In this document: positions 27,195 through 35,730 of the stretch, in pieces | How positions within the stretch are numbered: position 1 is the first letter of the stretch | How the letters are laid out: each line of letters starts with the position of its first letter | NCBI RefSeq assembly: GCF_021184025.1 | Contig: NZ_CP036537.1 | Coordinates: 4,092,001 to 4,156,000 of the forward strand | Origin: Rhodopseudomonas boonkerdii | GTDB lineage: Bacteria; Pseudomonadota; Alphaproteobacteria; Rhizobiales; Xanthobacteraceae | Direction: 5' to 3' | DNA: 64,000 nucleotides | Position numbers and translations under genes: made by a program | Notes under the pieces: model-generated | Databases searched by the model: none | What the model was told of the DNA's origin: nothing | What the model saw: only the letters and a program-made list of their open reading frames with translations

Positions 27195-28448
27195 CTATGC
27201 CTTCATTCTGAAATTCTCGATCACCCGCAGCAATACGCGCGCACCGGCCTCGACATCCGCCGGCTCCACATGCTCGGCCGGATTGTGGCTGATGCCGCCG
27301 CGGCAGCGCACGAACAGCATGGCCACATCGGCGATATCGATCATCGCCATGCCGTCATGCCCGGCTCCGCTCGGCAGCTCGAACACGCGATGGCCCTCCG
27401 CCGCGATCGCATCGGCGATCTGCTGCTGCAGCCAGGGCGCACAGGGCGCCGTACGGTTCTCATGGGTCACATTGATCTGCAGGTCGAGCTGACGCTGCTT
27501 CGCGATGGTCTCGATCTCGCGCACGATGTCGGTCACCGCCATCTTGCGATAACTGTCTTTTGACGCGCGAATGTCGAGCGTGAAGGAGACGAGGCCCGGG
27601 ATCACATTCGTCGCGCCCGGCATGGCATTGATATAGCCGACCGTGCCCACCAGCCCGCCGCGGTCAGAGCGGCAGAACTCCTCCACCGCGAGGATGCATT
27701 CCGCCGCGCCCGTCAGCGCATCGCGCCGCATCGGCATCGGCACAGTGCCCGCATGGCCGGCTGTGCCGTGCAGTTCGACCGCAAGCCGCGTCGCGCCGGC
27801 AATGGCGGTGACGACGCCCACCGGCAGCTTCTGCGCCTCCAGCACCGGCCCTTGCTCGATGTGCAGCTCGAGATAGGCCAGCACCTCCGCCGGCGCGCGC
27901 GCGGCCGCACCGATATGATCGGGATCGAGGCCGAACGCGATCATCGCCTCGCGCATGCTGGTGCCGTCGCGATCGCGGCTCGCCAATGCACTCTCGGTAA
28001 AGGTACCGGCCACCGCACGGCTACCCAGCAGGGTGGAAGCAAAGCGCGTCCCCTCCTCGTCGGCAAAGGCGACGATCTCGATGGCGAAGGGCAAACGTAC
28101 GCCGCGACGATGGAGATCGCCGACACAGGCGATCGCGGTGATGACGCCCAGCGGGCCGTCCCACTTGCCGGCATCGCGCACGGTGTCGTAATGCGAGCCC
28201 AGCATCAGGCAGGGCGCCCCCAGCTTGCTGCCCTCGTAGCGCCCGCACACATTGCCGATCGCATCGACCCGCGCCAGCATCCCCGCCTGATGCATCCAGC
28301 CCACCAGCAGCTCCGCCGCCGCGCGGTGCTCCCTGGACAGGAACACACGCGTGAGATGGTCAGGCGTTTCCGAGATCGCAGCGAGTTCGTCAATGCGCCC
28401 GACGATTTGTGCACCGAGCAAGTCGTTGCTTGTAGAATTATCTGTCAT
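27195..28448 (-). CDS. M20 amidohydrolase, allantoate amidohydrolase/N-carbamoylase type
   Basis: Protein of 417 residues. Metal ligands are visible as H86 (LGSHYDTV), D97 (GKWDGPLG), E131-E132 (FADEEGTRF), the HIEQGPVLE histidine and the C-terminal ISHNPAEH histidine. A dimerisation domain sits in the middle ([17 protein letters not shown]). In this family allantoate amidohydrolase converts allantoate to ureidoglycine plus ammonia and CO2. Its place in a run of uricase, UraD-UraH and PuuE genes supports that role, but N-carbamoyl-amino acid hydrolase activity cannot be excluded. A second, divergent paralogue lies at 54062-55330. Confidence 0.85.
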   Translation of the reverse strand: MTDNSTSNDLLGAQIVGRIDELAAISETPDHLTRVFLSREHRAAAELLVGWMHQAGMLARVDAIGNVCGRYEGSKLGAPCLMLGSHYDTVRDAGKWDGPLGVITAIACVGDLHRRGVRLPFAIEIVAFADEEGTRFASTLLGSRAVAGTFTESALASRDRDGTSMREAMIAFGLDPDHIGAAARAPAEVLAYLELHIEQGPVLEAQKLPVGVVTAIAGATRLAVELHGTAGHAGTVPMPMRRDALTGAAECILAVEEFCRSDRGGLVGTVGYINAMPGATNVIPGLVSFTLDIRASKDSYRKMAVTDIVREIETIAKQRQLDLQINVTHENRTAPCAPWLQQQIADAIAAEGHRVFELPSGAGHDGMAMIDIADVAMLFVRCRGGISHNPAEHVEPADVEAGARVLLRVIENFRMKA

Positions 28449-28527
28449 CGCTTTCCCGGTCGCGTATCTCGATCACCGCGGTCATCGTAGCAGATTTTGC
28501 GACCTCGCTGGCAAGCAATGGCGGCGC

Positions 28528-28569
28528 CCCTTCACCTCTCCCGCATCCTGCGCGGGGAGAGGTGAAGGG
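28528..28569. repeat. 15-bp-stem palindrome between uricase and the M20 gene
   Basis: CCCTTCACCTCTCCC at 28528-28542 pairs perfectly with GGGAGAGGTGAAGGG at 28555-28569 across a 12-base loop. It lies 10 bp past the uricase stop, in the right place to stabilise the 3' end of the uricase message or weaken read-through. No T-run follows on the minus strand. Confidence 0.6.
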
Positions 28570-28579
28570 ATGCGTGGCA

Positions 28580-29419
28580 CTAGCCGCGTCCCACCGTGCA
28601 TTCGATCTGGCCGTGCGGCTCCTCCGTGGGCAGGAACACGTCATTGTTGTTATCGAGACCGAACGGCGCCAGATTCATCAGGATGAAATGCAGGTTCGGG
28701 CAGGCCATGCTGATCTCGGAAATCTCCGGCACCGCCGCGAGCGCCTTCTCGCCCATGCGATACAGGCTGTTCTGGACGCTCGGACTATAAGTCGTCGCAA
28801 ATTCGCGCAACAGCGTCTCCAGGATCGTTGCATTGGTCGCCGCATAGTCCGCCGGCGTGCCCGACCACTTCCATGACGCCACCATCGACGTCGCGCAGAT
28901 GCGGTCGTCGGTCGGCTGGATGGTGGAGTATTTGTCCGTGTAGTAGCCCGCCCACCCTGACTGGGTGGATTTCATGAACACGAAATTGTCCATTCCCGAA
29001 CTCATCGTCATGCCGTCGCGGGTTGCGACCAGCTCCACGAACGGCTTGCCGTTGTCGTCACGCACGAAACTATGCGGATGCGGCACACCGTCGATGGACA
29101 GCCGGCTCCATTTGGTCTCATGCGCCGTGATGGCCACCGACCCCGCCTGCGGATAGAGATCGAGATAGCGTTGCGCCAGCACCTGGCAGAACGGCTCGGT
29201 CTGCAGCGCCGTATTCTCGCGCGCCGTCACGTTGACGATGTTCTTGATCGTATCGGTGGAGGTCGAAGTCGAGTTATCGGCATTCGTATAGGCGCGGCCG
29301 AAATCGCCCTCCAGCATCACCTTGAGGCTGAGCTGGCTGACGTCCTGCCTGTCACCGTCCCGATGCACCCGCATGATGCGGACCCGGCCTTTGCCGTAGC
29401 GGTTCCTGATGAGCGGCAC
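28580..29419 (-). CDS. Uricase (factor-independent urate oxidase)
   Basis: Protein of 279 residues that oxidises urate to 5-hydroxyisourate with O2 and no cofactor. From the GTG at 29419 the protein begins MPLIRNRYGKGRVRIMRVHR. This start has GGAGG six bases upstream. It places the catalytic residues at K10 and T57, the same numbers as in Aspergillus uricase, with the third member at H244 (CPNLHFILMNL). Upstream ATG frames would add about 30 basic residues with no family match. Further motifs are KWSRLSIDGVPHPHSFVR and LPTEEPHGQIECTV. It lies within the ureide cluster between the ModA-like and M20 genes. Confidence 0.93.
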   Translation of the reverse strand: MPLIRNRYGKGRVRIMRVHRDGDRQDVSQLSLKVMLEGDFGRAYTNADNSTSTSTDTIKNIVNVTARENTALQTEPFCQVLAQRYLDLYPQAGSVAITAHETKWSRLSIDGVPHPHSFVRDDNGKPFVELVATRDGMTMSSGMDNFVFMKSTQSGWAGYYTDKYSTIQPTDDRICATSMVASWKWSGTPADYAATNATILETLLREFATTYSPSVQNSLYRMGEKALAAVPEISEISMACPNLHFILMNLAPFGLDNNNDVFLPTEEPHGQIECTVGRG

Positions 29420-29568
29420 GAACGACCTCCGATGCTGACGGCGATCCGGAATGTCCGGCCGCCACATATTCCCGCGGGTTATTTCGAGCAACTTGGCGGC
29501 GCCGGTCAAGCGCAGCCTGGTGTGGCAGGCGCGGGATCAGGCCCGGCATAACAGGTATGGCTCCTGTC

Positions 29569-30339
29569 TCACTGCCCCTTCGGCTCGAGTCCACTCGCCT
29601 TCACCGTCGACGCGGCCTGCTTCGAGGAGAGAAACGCGATCAGCTCCTTGCCGGCCGCCGGCTGCTGCGCATTGATCGGTACCCCCGCGGAAAACACCGT
29701 GAGCTTCTGCAGCGCCGCTGGCAGCGGGCCGACGATATCGATCCCCGCCACCGGTTTGAGCTCGCTGATCTGCTGAAAGCCGAGCTCCGCCTCGCCATGC
29801 GCGACGATCTCGCCGACCGGTGTCGCCGGTATCTTGCGGGCCTTGTCCTTCATCACGTCTGCGATGCCGAGCTTGGCGAACATCTCCGTCCCCACATAAA
29901 CGCCACTCGCGCTGTCCGAATAGGCCACTGACGTCGCATGCAGCAGCGCCTGCTTCAACGTCTCCGGGGTCGAGAGATCCGGTTTCGGCGCCCCCGCTTT
30001 GACCGCCACACCTATCGGGGAATCAGCGAGATCGACACGGCTGTCTTTCGCCACCTTGCCTTTGTCGATGAGATCTCCGAGCGCATAGCCGACCATGATC
30101 AGCACATCGGCCGGCTCGCCGCGCTGTAGCCGCATCGGGATCGCCTGCGGCGTCTCGCCCATCGACGGCCCATAGGCCGTCACCACGTGATGACCGGTGG
30201 CCTTCTCATATTGCGGCACCAGTTCCTTGTACGCTGCAGTGAAGCCGCCGGAAATCATGACATGGACATCAGCGGCGGAAACGACGCTGCCGATAGCGAT
30301 ACTGCCGACCAAGACGACCAGACGGATAAAATGGCGCAT
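29569..30339 (-). CDS. ModA-like periplasmic substrate-binding protein
   Basis: Protein of 256 residues with a signal peptide (MRHFIRLVVLVGSIAIGSVV, ending near SAAD). The body follows the molybdate-binding ModA fold: VMISGGFTAAYKELVPQYEK, then PADVLIMVGYALGDLIDKGK and ASGVYVGTEMFAKLGI. No permease or ATPase gene is adjacent, and homologues of this type sit in purine-catabolism clusters, so the ligand may be an organic anion and not molybdate. GGAG lies eight bases before the chosen ATG. Molybdate supply for the nearby molybdoenzyme is an alternative idea. Confidence 0.75.
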   Translation of the reverse strand: MRHFIRLVVLVGSIAIGSVVSAADVHVMISGGFTAAYKELVPQYEKATGHHVVTAYGPSMGETPQAIPMRLQRGEPADVLIMVGYALGDLIDKGKVAKDSRVDLADSPIGVAVKAGAPKPDLSTPETLKQALLHATSVAYSDSASGVYVGTEMFAKLGIADVMKDKARKIPATPVGEIVAHGEAELGFQQISELKPVAGIDIVGPLPAALQKLTVFSAGVPINAQQPAAGKELIAFLSSKQAASTVKASGLEPKGQ

Positions 30340-30374
30340 GACGTTTTCTCCGTAATACTCTTCCAGAAGCGCGA

Positions 30375-31262
30375 CTAACTTCCCCGATACGTTCCATAGC
30401 TCCATGGCGTCACCAGCAGCGGCACATGGAGATGTCCCTCCGGCTCGTAAACCGCAAACCGCAACGGAATCTCGTCGAGAAACGGCGGGTCCGACATCGC
30501 CACCTTGCGTGCCGCGAAATAGGCGCCGACCTTGAAGGTCAATTCATAGCGCCCGATCGGCACCGGCCGCCCGCCGATCAGCGGCATGTCGGTGCGGCCG
30601 TCGTGATTGGTGACGGTGCGCGCAACCACCCGGCTCGCGCCGAGCCGCGACAATTCCATCAACTCGACCTCGATCCCTGCCGCCGGCTTGCCGCCATGCG
30701 TATCAAGCACATGGGTGGAAAGCCGCCCATGCACCTTGAGCGGATCGTCGCCCTTCACGAGTTGATCGAGCCGCAGCGCCGCGATCCTGCAGATTTCGCC
30801 GATCGACGCCGCCACCTCGGCCTTCGCGTCGTTCGGCAGCCGCTTCTCGAAATCGGCGAGGATGGAATCTTTCGTGTGACGGCGGACGCAGACGATGTAG
30901 GGAAAATCGAACTTCTTGCGATAGGCGGTATTCGCCTGTTCGAACGCCTGGTATTCCGCGTCCGACAGCCGGTCGAGACCGGCGCTGTTCTGCTCGGCAT
31001 GGGATTCCGCGGTCAATCCCGCCGCGCGCTGGGTCTTGTCGGCGAGATCGGGATGCGCCCTGATCAGAGCCAGCCGCTGTTTGTCGCTGCCGCCTTCGAC
31101 GGTCGCCGTCATCGCCGTGAACAGCGCGCTCACGCCTGCAAACGGCCGCCGATCTGCGGCGGCCTCCGCAATCCATGGCGAATATTCGAAAATATTGGCC
31201 AGCGCCGCGACGAAATCCGCCTTGCTGCATGAATTGAGATGAGCGAGCGTCGTCTCGGTCAT
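30375..31262 (-). CDS. uraD: Fused OHCU decarboxylase (UraD) and 5-hydroxyisourate hydrolase (UraH)
   Basis: Protein of 295 residues joining two consecutive enzymes of urate breakdown. Residues 1 to about 166 are UraD, with FEYSPWIAE at 25-33 and the HPDL motif around H70, followed by KFDFPYIVCVRRHTKDSIL. Residues about 179-295 are the transthyretin-like 5-hydroxyisourate hydrolase, with H184 in LSTHVLDTHG, VTNHDGRTD, H277/H279 in EGHLHVP and the diagnostic C-terminal YRGS. The fused protein would take hydroxyisourate to S-allantoin in one polypeptide, like plant allantoin synthase. The start at 31262 has GAGAGG six bases upstream. Confidence 0.92.
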   Translation of the reverse strand: MTETTLAHLNSCSKADFVAALANIFEYSPWIAEAAADRRPFAGVSALFTAMTATVEGGSDKQRLALIRAHPDLADKTQRAAGLTAESHAEQNSAGLDRLSDAEYQAFEQANTAYRKKFDFPYIVCVRRHTKDSILADFEKRLPNDAKAEVAASIGEICRIAALRLDQLVKGDDPLKVHGRLSTHVLDTHGGKPAAGIEVELMELSRLGASRVVARTVTNHDGRTDMPLIGGRPVPIGRYELTFKVGAYFAARKVAMSDPPFLDEIPLRFAVYEPEGHLHVPLLVTPWSYGTYRGS

Positions 31263-31300
31263 GCGTGGCCTCTCCAGTAAGCTTGCATCGGTTAAGGTCG

Positions 31301-31422
31301 CGTTCCGGACGCGATGCGGCATGCTTATGCCGCTTCGCAGAGCCGGGACGGTAACGAACTCCGGCATCCGGGACGCTCCCGGCTCTGCGGCGCAACGCTG
31401 CGCATTGCACCGCGTCCGGGAC
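31301..31422. repeat. Extragenic repeat with GTTCCGGACGCG / CGCGTCCGGGAC ends
   Basis: About 122 bp between the UraD-UraH gene and the allantoinase gene. Terminal arms are inverted, and inside are ATGCGGCATGCTTATGCCGC, AGAGCCGGGAC and GGGACGCTCCCGGCTCT. It resembles Bradyrhizobium extragenic palindromes. It may insulate or attenuate the message between the two genes. Confidence 0.6.
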
Positions 31423-31446
31423 AAGTATCAATCACACCCCGAATAC

Positions 31447-32391
31447 CTATCCAATCGCGCGAGCATCCGCCGCGAGATGCTTCAGATGGACATGCCAATG
31501 ATCCGCAATCTGCAGCCGCGTCGGCACCCACACCTTGTCGTGGCCCATGATGTAATCGAGGAAGCGCATCAACGAAGCCGCGCGGCCGGGCCTTCCGACG
31601 AGACGACAATGCAGGCCCACCGTCATCAACTTCGGCGATGTCGCGCCCTCCGCATAGAGCACGTCGAAGGAATCCTTCAAATAGGAGAAGAACTGCTCGC
31701 CATTGCTGAACCCCTGCGCATTGGTGAAGCGCATGTCATTGGCGTCGAGCGTATAGGGAATGATGAGCTGCGGCTCGCCCGGGCCCTTCACCCAGTAAGG
31801 CAGATCGTCGGCATAGCTGTCGCTGAGATACTTGAAGCCGCCGGCCTCCATCAGCAGGCGCAGCGTATTGATCGAGCTGCGGCCGGTGTACCAGCCGGTC
31901 GGCCGCGATCCCGTCGCCTCCGTATGCACGCGGATCGCCTCGGCGATCTCATGGCGCTCCTCGGACTCGGACATGTCCTTGTGCTCGATCCACTTCAGGC
32001 TGTGGCTGGCGATATCCCATGTCGCCTCCTGCATGGCGGCGACGATCTCGGGATTGCGCGCGAGCGCTGTGGCGACGCCGAATACCGTGGTCGGCAACCC
32101 GCGCTCGGTGAATATCCGGAACAGCCGCCAGAAACCGGCTCGCGAGCCATATTCGAACATGCTCTCGATATTGGCGTGGCGCTGGCCCGGCCATGGCTGC
32201 GCGCCCAGCACATCGGATAGGAACGCTTCCGAGGCGCGGTCGCCATGCAGGATGTTGTTTTCGCCGCCTTCCTCGAAATTGACGACGAACTGCACCGCCA
32301 CGCGTGCGCCGCCCGGCCATTTCGGATCGGGCGGATGGCGGCCATAGCCGCGGAGATCGCGGGGATAATCGCAAGACATATCCCGGCTCAT
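31447..32391 (-). CDS. puuE: Allantoinase PuuE (polysaccharide-deacetylase fold)
   Basis: Protein of 314 residues that hydrolyses allantoin to allantoate. It is a member of the NodB-like carbohydrate esterase family used as allantoinase in proteobacteria and is not the amidohydrolase-type allantoinase. Signatures are VAVQFVVNFEEGGENNILHG near residue 32, EYGSRAGFWRLFRIFTERGL, ATWDIASHSLKWIEHKDM and GWYTGRSSINTLRLLMEAGG. The start at 32391 shares its A with the stop of the DUF3830 gene (TGATG), indicating coupling. Its product feeds the M20 enzyme at 27195. Confidence 0.92.
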   Translation of the reverse strand: MSRDMSCDYPRDLRGYGRHPPDPKWPGGARVAVQFVVNFEEGGENNILHGDRASEAFLSDVLGAQPWPGQRHANIESMFEYGSRAGFWRLFRIFTERGLPTTVFGVATALARNPEIVAAMQEATWDIASHSLKWIEHKDMSESEERHEIAEAIRVHTEATGSRPTGWYTGRSSINTLRLLMEAGGFKYLSDSYADDLPYWVKGPGEPQLIIPYTLDANDMRFTNAQGFSNGEQFFSYLKDSFDVLYAEGATSPKLMTVGLHCRLVGRPGRAASLMRFLDYIMGHDKVWVPTRLQIADHWHVHLKHLAADARAIG

Positions 32392-32804
32392 CACACGAGC
32401 TCGATGCGGACTTTCTGCGCGCCCTTCCACAGCACCGTCTTGCCCATCTCCTTCAGCTTGTCGAGATTGGAGGTGATGGTGATGAAGTGATTGCCGGCGA
32501 GCTGGCCCATCTTGCTGGCGAAATGCACGCCGCTATAGGCGAGCAGGATCTCGGTCTCGCTGATACCGCCGGGATACAGAATCATGTGTCCCGGCGCCGG
32601 GAACGAGGTGTGGTTCTCGTAGCCGACCCCAAAGTCGAGATCGCCCAGCGGCATCCACACGCCCTCGCCGCTCCAGCGCACATGGATGGCCTGGCTGTCG
32701 AACGGCATCGCCTTCTTGAAGGCGGCGACAGTGGCGGGCGCATCCTCCTCCTCGAATTTCGCATCGAAGGTGAAATCGCCGATATGGACTTTGAGCTGGC
32801 TCAT
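32391..32804 (-). CDS. DUF3830 family protein
   Basis: Protein of 137 residues with no signal peptide or membrane segment. Recognisable as DUF3830 (cyclophilin-like beta fold): PFDSQAIHVRWSGEGVWMPL, NHTSFPAPGHMILYPGGIS and ETEILLAYSGVHFASKMGQL. The biochemical role is not established. The one-base overlap with puuE ties it to ureide catabolism. The start at 32804 (MSQLKVHIGDF) is chosen because an extended frame upstream has no family match. Confidence 0.8.
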   Translation of the reverse strand: MSQLKVHIGDFTFDAKFEEEDAPATVAAFKKAMPFDSQAIHVRWSGEGVWMPLGDLDFGVGYENHTSFPAPGHMILYPGGISETEILLAYSGVHFASKMGQLAGNHFITITSNLDKLKEMGKTVLWKGAQKVRIELV

Positions 32805-32892
32805 GCGGGCAGGTCTCGTGGATTGAGTGTGGATAGATCTATGCCAGTGTGCAGGTGCGCTGCGAAGAAGCAAGGGTGGAGCATATCTCCTT

Positions 32893-33000
32893 CGTAGGAT
32901 GGGTAGAGCGCAGGCGCGACGCGCCGGAGCGAAACCCATCGGCGGAGCGTGAGGCATCGACGGGATTGATGGGTTTCGCTCCGCTCTACCCATCCTACGG
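32893..33000. repeat. Extragenic repeat with CGTAGGATGGGTAGAGC terminal inverted repeats
   Basis: Left end CGTAGGATGGGTAGAGC and right end GCTCTACCCATCCTACG are perfect 17-base inverted arms, with internal GGAGCGAAACCCATC and GATGGGTTTCGCTCC forming a second pair. It is a large cruciform or stem-loop element of the kind dispersed in rhizobial genomes. It lies upstream of the DUF3830 start. Confidence 0.75.
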
Positions 33001-33039
33001 TCGCGATAAAATGTTCTCATTTCGTTCTTGACAAAATTC

Positions 33040-33530
33040 CCATCCCGTCCATTATCCCAGCCGTCTTGTTCGCGGGGGGCGCTCTCATGAGGCGTTCTTT
33101 GAGCGGGACAGGATGCGGAGCCCGCGGCCTGCCTCGCAAGCAGGACTCGGGAGGCCGGGGGTCACCGTCCCTCCCCATTACGAGGGGGAGCCGATAGGTC
33201 GGCTGCGACGGCACAGGCGAACGGCGGAGAAATCCGTCGGGATCAGCGGCTCGGAAACTTGCTGCGGCAAGGAGTAAGGGACGTGCCGGTGTGCGACAGA
33301 GCGGTCCTCCAGCCAAAAGTCCCGCGGTGGCACGCCGTCAGGCGTTGCGCGGCCGGCCAGCACTGGCGATCCAGTGCGAACCGATCGCGTCAGTCCCACC
33401 CCCACGCGCCTTGCGGCGTGCCGCCTCCCCTCATGTTTCGAGGGGAGACCTGCTCACACCTCGGACGCGCAAGCGCCGCGAGAATGCGAGCGCATGATTT
33501 CAGACATGACGGGGCTGTTTGACATGTTGA
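33040..33530. other. Unexplained structured non-coding stretch
   Basis: About 490 bp with no convincing gene. It holds several local hairpins, including CTCCCCTC-N6-GAGGGGAG (about 33426-33448), CTCCCC ... GGGGGAG (about 33172-33190) and CACGCCGTCAGGCGTTG. Short frames on both strands look like chance frames in GC-rich DNA. From memory of related genomes I suspect a multi-copy non-coding element, but I cannot verify that here. Confidence 0.4.
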
Positions 33531-33549
33531 TCAGCAACGACGCGCTGGG

Positions 33550-33639
33550 CGTAGGGCGGATGAGCGCAGCGTCATCCGCCGGCCGAGGGCGTAACCGAAA
33601 CTCCGCGGCGGATTACGCCTTCGGCTCATCCGCCCTACG
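33550..33639. repeat. Extragenic repeat with CGTAGGGCGGAT arms (copy 1)
   Basis: CGTAGGGCGGATGAGCG at the left and CATCCGCCCTACG at the right form inverted ends, with internal ATCCGCC / GGCGGAT. It shares the core GAAACTCCGCGGCGGAT with the element at 59634-59722. It lies just past the stop of the hypothetical gene at 33663. Confidence 0.75.
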
Positions 33640-33662
33640 GCACTCTGAGGAGGGAAAAGAAA

Positions 33663-34004
33663 CTACCTTTCATCACTCAACGGCGGCCGAAACGACAGCG
33701 GCTGTTCCGTCGCGCGCTGTCTCGCCCGTTCCACCGCCTCGGCGAAATCCTGCGCGTCGAACCACGGCAGATCGCGCATCGGCGCGTCAAGATCATCGCC
33801 CCAGATCTGCGAGACATCGATATCAAATTTCATGTTGTGCTTCTTGCTGACGGCCTGAACGCCGTAACCGGTGACGGCCCATTGCCGACCGAGCCAGAAC
33901 ACATCGCGATGTAGTACCACGCCCCTTACGCCCGCTTCCCCAAAACGTCGCCCGAAGACGACGGCAGCCTCATCTCCACCGGAGTGAGGCCTTTCGAATC
34001 CCAC
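33663..34004 (-). CDS. Conserved hypothetical protein (Bradyrhizobiaceae-type)
   Basis: Up to 113 residues. The convincing part begins about residue 35: FWLGRQWAVTGYGVQAVSKK, then DVSQIWGDDLDAPMRDLPWF and DAQDFAEAVERARQR. I recall similar small proteins of unknown function in Bradyrhizobium-like genomes. There is no signal peptide or domain I can name. The start is uncertain: a GTG at 34004 gives the longest form, and valine codons near residues 29-36 could also serve. Confidence 0.5.
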   Translation of the reverse strand: MGFERPHSGGDEAAVVFGRRFGEAGVRGVVLHRDVFWLGRQWAVTGYGVQAVSKKHNMKFDIDVSQIWGDDLDAPMRDLPWFDAQDFAEAVERARQRATEQPLSFRPPLSDER

Positions 34005-34051
34005 TGTTCGTCAACAACACGACGCCGCACGCATGAAACGACACGGCGACG

Positions 34052-34294
34052 TTAGATGCGACCGTCCTCATGCGGCGACGGCTGCTGCTGCGCCTTGTGC
34101 GCACGCTCGGCATCGGCCTTGTTTGCCTCGTGACGACCGATCAAGCAACCCGCAACGGCGCCGACCTTGCCATGTCCTGCGTAATGACCGGCGATGCCGC
34201 CGATGATCGCGCCTTTGATACATCCCTTTGCCTCAGCGGCTGCGGAGGAAAAGACCAGGCCCATTACGGCAGCGCATAGCAGCAATTTTTTCAT
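34052..34294 (-). CDS. Small secreted glycine-rich protein
   Basis: Protein of 80 residues. A clear signal peptide (MKKLLLCAAVMGLVFSSAAA, cleavage near AEA) is followed by GCIKGAIIGGIAGHYAGHGK and VGAVAGCLIGRHEANKAD, a short glycine-zipper-like segment with two cysteines, and a charged Gln-rich tail. Such glycine-zipper proteins associate with the envelope. No function is known. GGAG lies eight bases before the ATG. It is divergent from the sulfhydrylase gene at 34431. Confidence 0.65.
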   Translation of the reverse strand: MKKLLLCAAVMGLVFSSAAAEAKGCIKGAIIGGIAGHYAGHGKVGAVAGCLIGRHEANKADAERAHKAQQQPSPHEDGRI

Positions 34295-34430
34295 CGGAAG
34301 TTCTCCACAGGCACGGCTACGGACAAGTAACAACCGCTCGCTTTGTTCCATCTGTCGAAATGCGCACTGCTCGCACTTGCGATGGGATTCGTGCCATAGA
34401 TACCGGAAATCAAAAGGGACGAGACGCCAG

Positions 34431-35726
34431 ATGCCAGCACCCAAGCCGCCTGCTTTCGAAACGCTGAGCCTGCATGCCGGCCAGCATCCCGATCCGGTCA
34501 CCGGATCGCGCGCAGTGCCGATTCATCAAACCACGTCCTTCGTGTTTCAGGACACCGATCACGCGGCGGCCCTGTTCAACCTCGAACGCGCCGGCCATAT
34601 CTATACCCGCATCTCCAATCCGACCATTGCGGTGCTGGAGGAACGCCTCGCTGCCTTGGAGAACGGTGTCGGCGCCGTATGCACCGCATCGGGCATGGCG
34701 GCGCTTCATCTCGCCATTGCGACGATCCTCGATGCCGGCGACCATATCGTGGCGTCGTCATCGCTCTATGGCGGCACCATCAACCTGCTGGCGCATACGC
34801 TGCCGCGCTTCGGCATCACCACGACATTCGTGAAGCCGCGCGATCTCGATGCGTTCAAGGCCGCGATCAAGCCGAACACCAAACTCGTGATCGGCGAGAC
34901 CATCGGCAATCCCGGCCTCGAAGTGCTCGACATTCCCGCCGTCGCCGAGATCGCGCATGCCGCAAAGATCCCGCTGCTGATCGACAACACCTTTGCAACG
35001 CCGTTCCTGTCGCGCCCGATCGATCTCGGCGCCGATATCGTGATGAACTCCACGACGAAGTGGATCGGTGGTCATGGCGTTGCCATCGGCGGCGTCCTCG
35101 TCGATGGCGGCCGCTTCGACTGGCGCGCTTCCGGCAAATTCCCGCAACTCACCGAACCCTATGCCGGCTATCACGGCATCGTCTTCGACGAACAGTTCGG
35201 CACGGCCGCCTTCATCATGCGCGCGCGCACCGAAGGTTTGCGCGATTTCGGCGCCTGCCTCTCGCCGATCAATGCCTTCCAGCTGCTGCAGGGCGTCGAG
35301 ACGCTCGGCATCCGCATGGAGCGCCACGTCGCCAATACGCGTGCCGTGCTCGCTGCGCTCACCGCGAACAAGGCCGTCGACTGGGTGCTGCATCCCTCGC
35401 TGGAGAACCACCCCGATCACGCGCTGGCAAAGAAGCTGCTGCCCCGCGGCGCCGGCTCGATCATCTCTTTCGGCATCAAGGGCGGACGTCCTGCGGGGCG
35501 CAAATTCATCGAGGCACTGAAGCTCACCAGCCATCTCGCCAATGTCGGCGACGCCAAGACGCTGGTGATCCATCCGGCTTCCACCACCCATCAGCAGATG
35601 GATGCCGAGCAACTGAAAGCCGCCGGCATCGGCGAAGAACTGATCCGGCTATCGGTCGGCATCGAGGCGGCGGAAGATATTTTGGACGATCTCGCGCAGG
35701 CGCTGCGCTTCTCGCAGAAGGGTTGA
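34431..35726 (+). CDS. metY: O-acetylhomoserine sulfhydrylase-type PLP enzyme (MetY)
   Basis: Protein of 431 residues of the Cys/Met-metabolism PLP family, fold type I. Visible are FETLSLHAGQHPDPVTGSRA, RISNPTIAVLEERLAALENG, the substrate/PLP tyrosine region ASSSLYGGTINLL, and the PLP lysine in NSTTKWIGGHG. The length of about 430 and the HAGQ start favour O-acetylhomoserine (thiol)-lyase over cystathionine enzymes of about 390 residues. It makes homocysteine from O-acetylhomoserine and sulfide in the cytoplasm. The start at 34431 is chosen because the family N-terminus aligns there. An upstream extension would cross the small secreted gene. Confidence 0.9.
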   Translation: MPAPKPPAFETLSLHAGQHPDPVTGSRAVPIHQTTSFVFQDTDHAAALFNLERAGHIYTRISNPTIAVLEERLAALENGVGAVCTASGMAALHLAIATILDAGDHIVASSSLYGGTINLLAHTLPRFGITTTFVKPRDLDAFKAAIKPNTKLVIGETIGNPGLEVLDIPAVAEIAHAAKIPLLIDNTFATPFLSRPIDLGADIVMNSTTKWIGGHGVAIGGVLVDGGRFDWRASGKFPQLTEPYAGYHGIVFDEQFGTAAFIMRARTEGLRDFGACLSPINAFQLLQGVETLGIRMERHVANTRAVLAALTANKAVDWVLHPSLENHPDHALAKKLLPRGAGSIISFGIKGGRPAGRKFIEALKLTSHLANVGDAKTLVIHPASTTHQQMDAEQLKAAGIGEELIRLSVGIEAAEDILDDLAQALRFSQKG

Positions 35727-35730
35727 GCCG

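Noticed and set aside
33178..33497. Several small reading frames on both strands in the 33.0-33.5 kb region
   Set aside because: They overlap in four frames, are Arg/Pro/Ala-rich and lack ribosome sites. They look like by-products of a structured non-coding element.
34295..34430. Possible SAM-type riboswitch before metY
   Set aside because: SAM-II and related motifs are common here in alphaproteobacteria, but I could not find the conserved pseudoknot sequences in these 136 bases.
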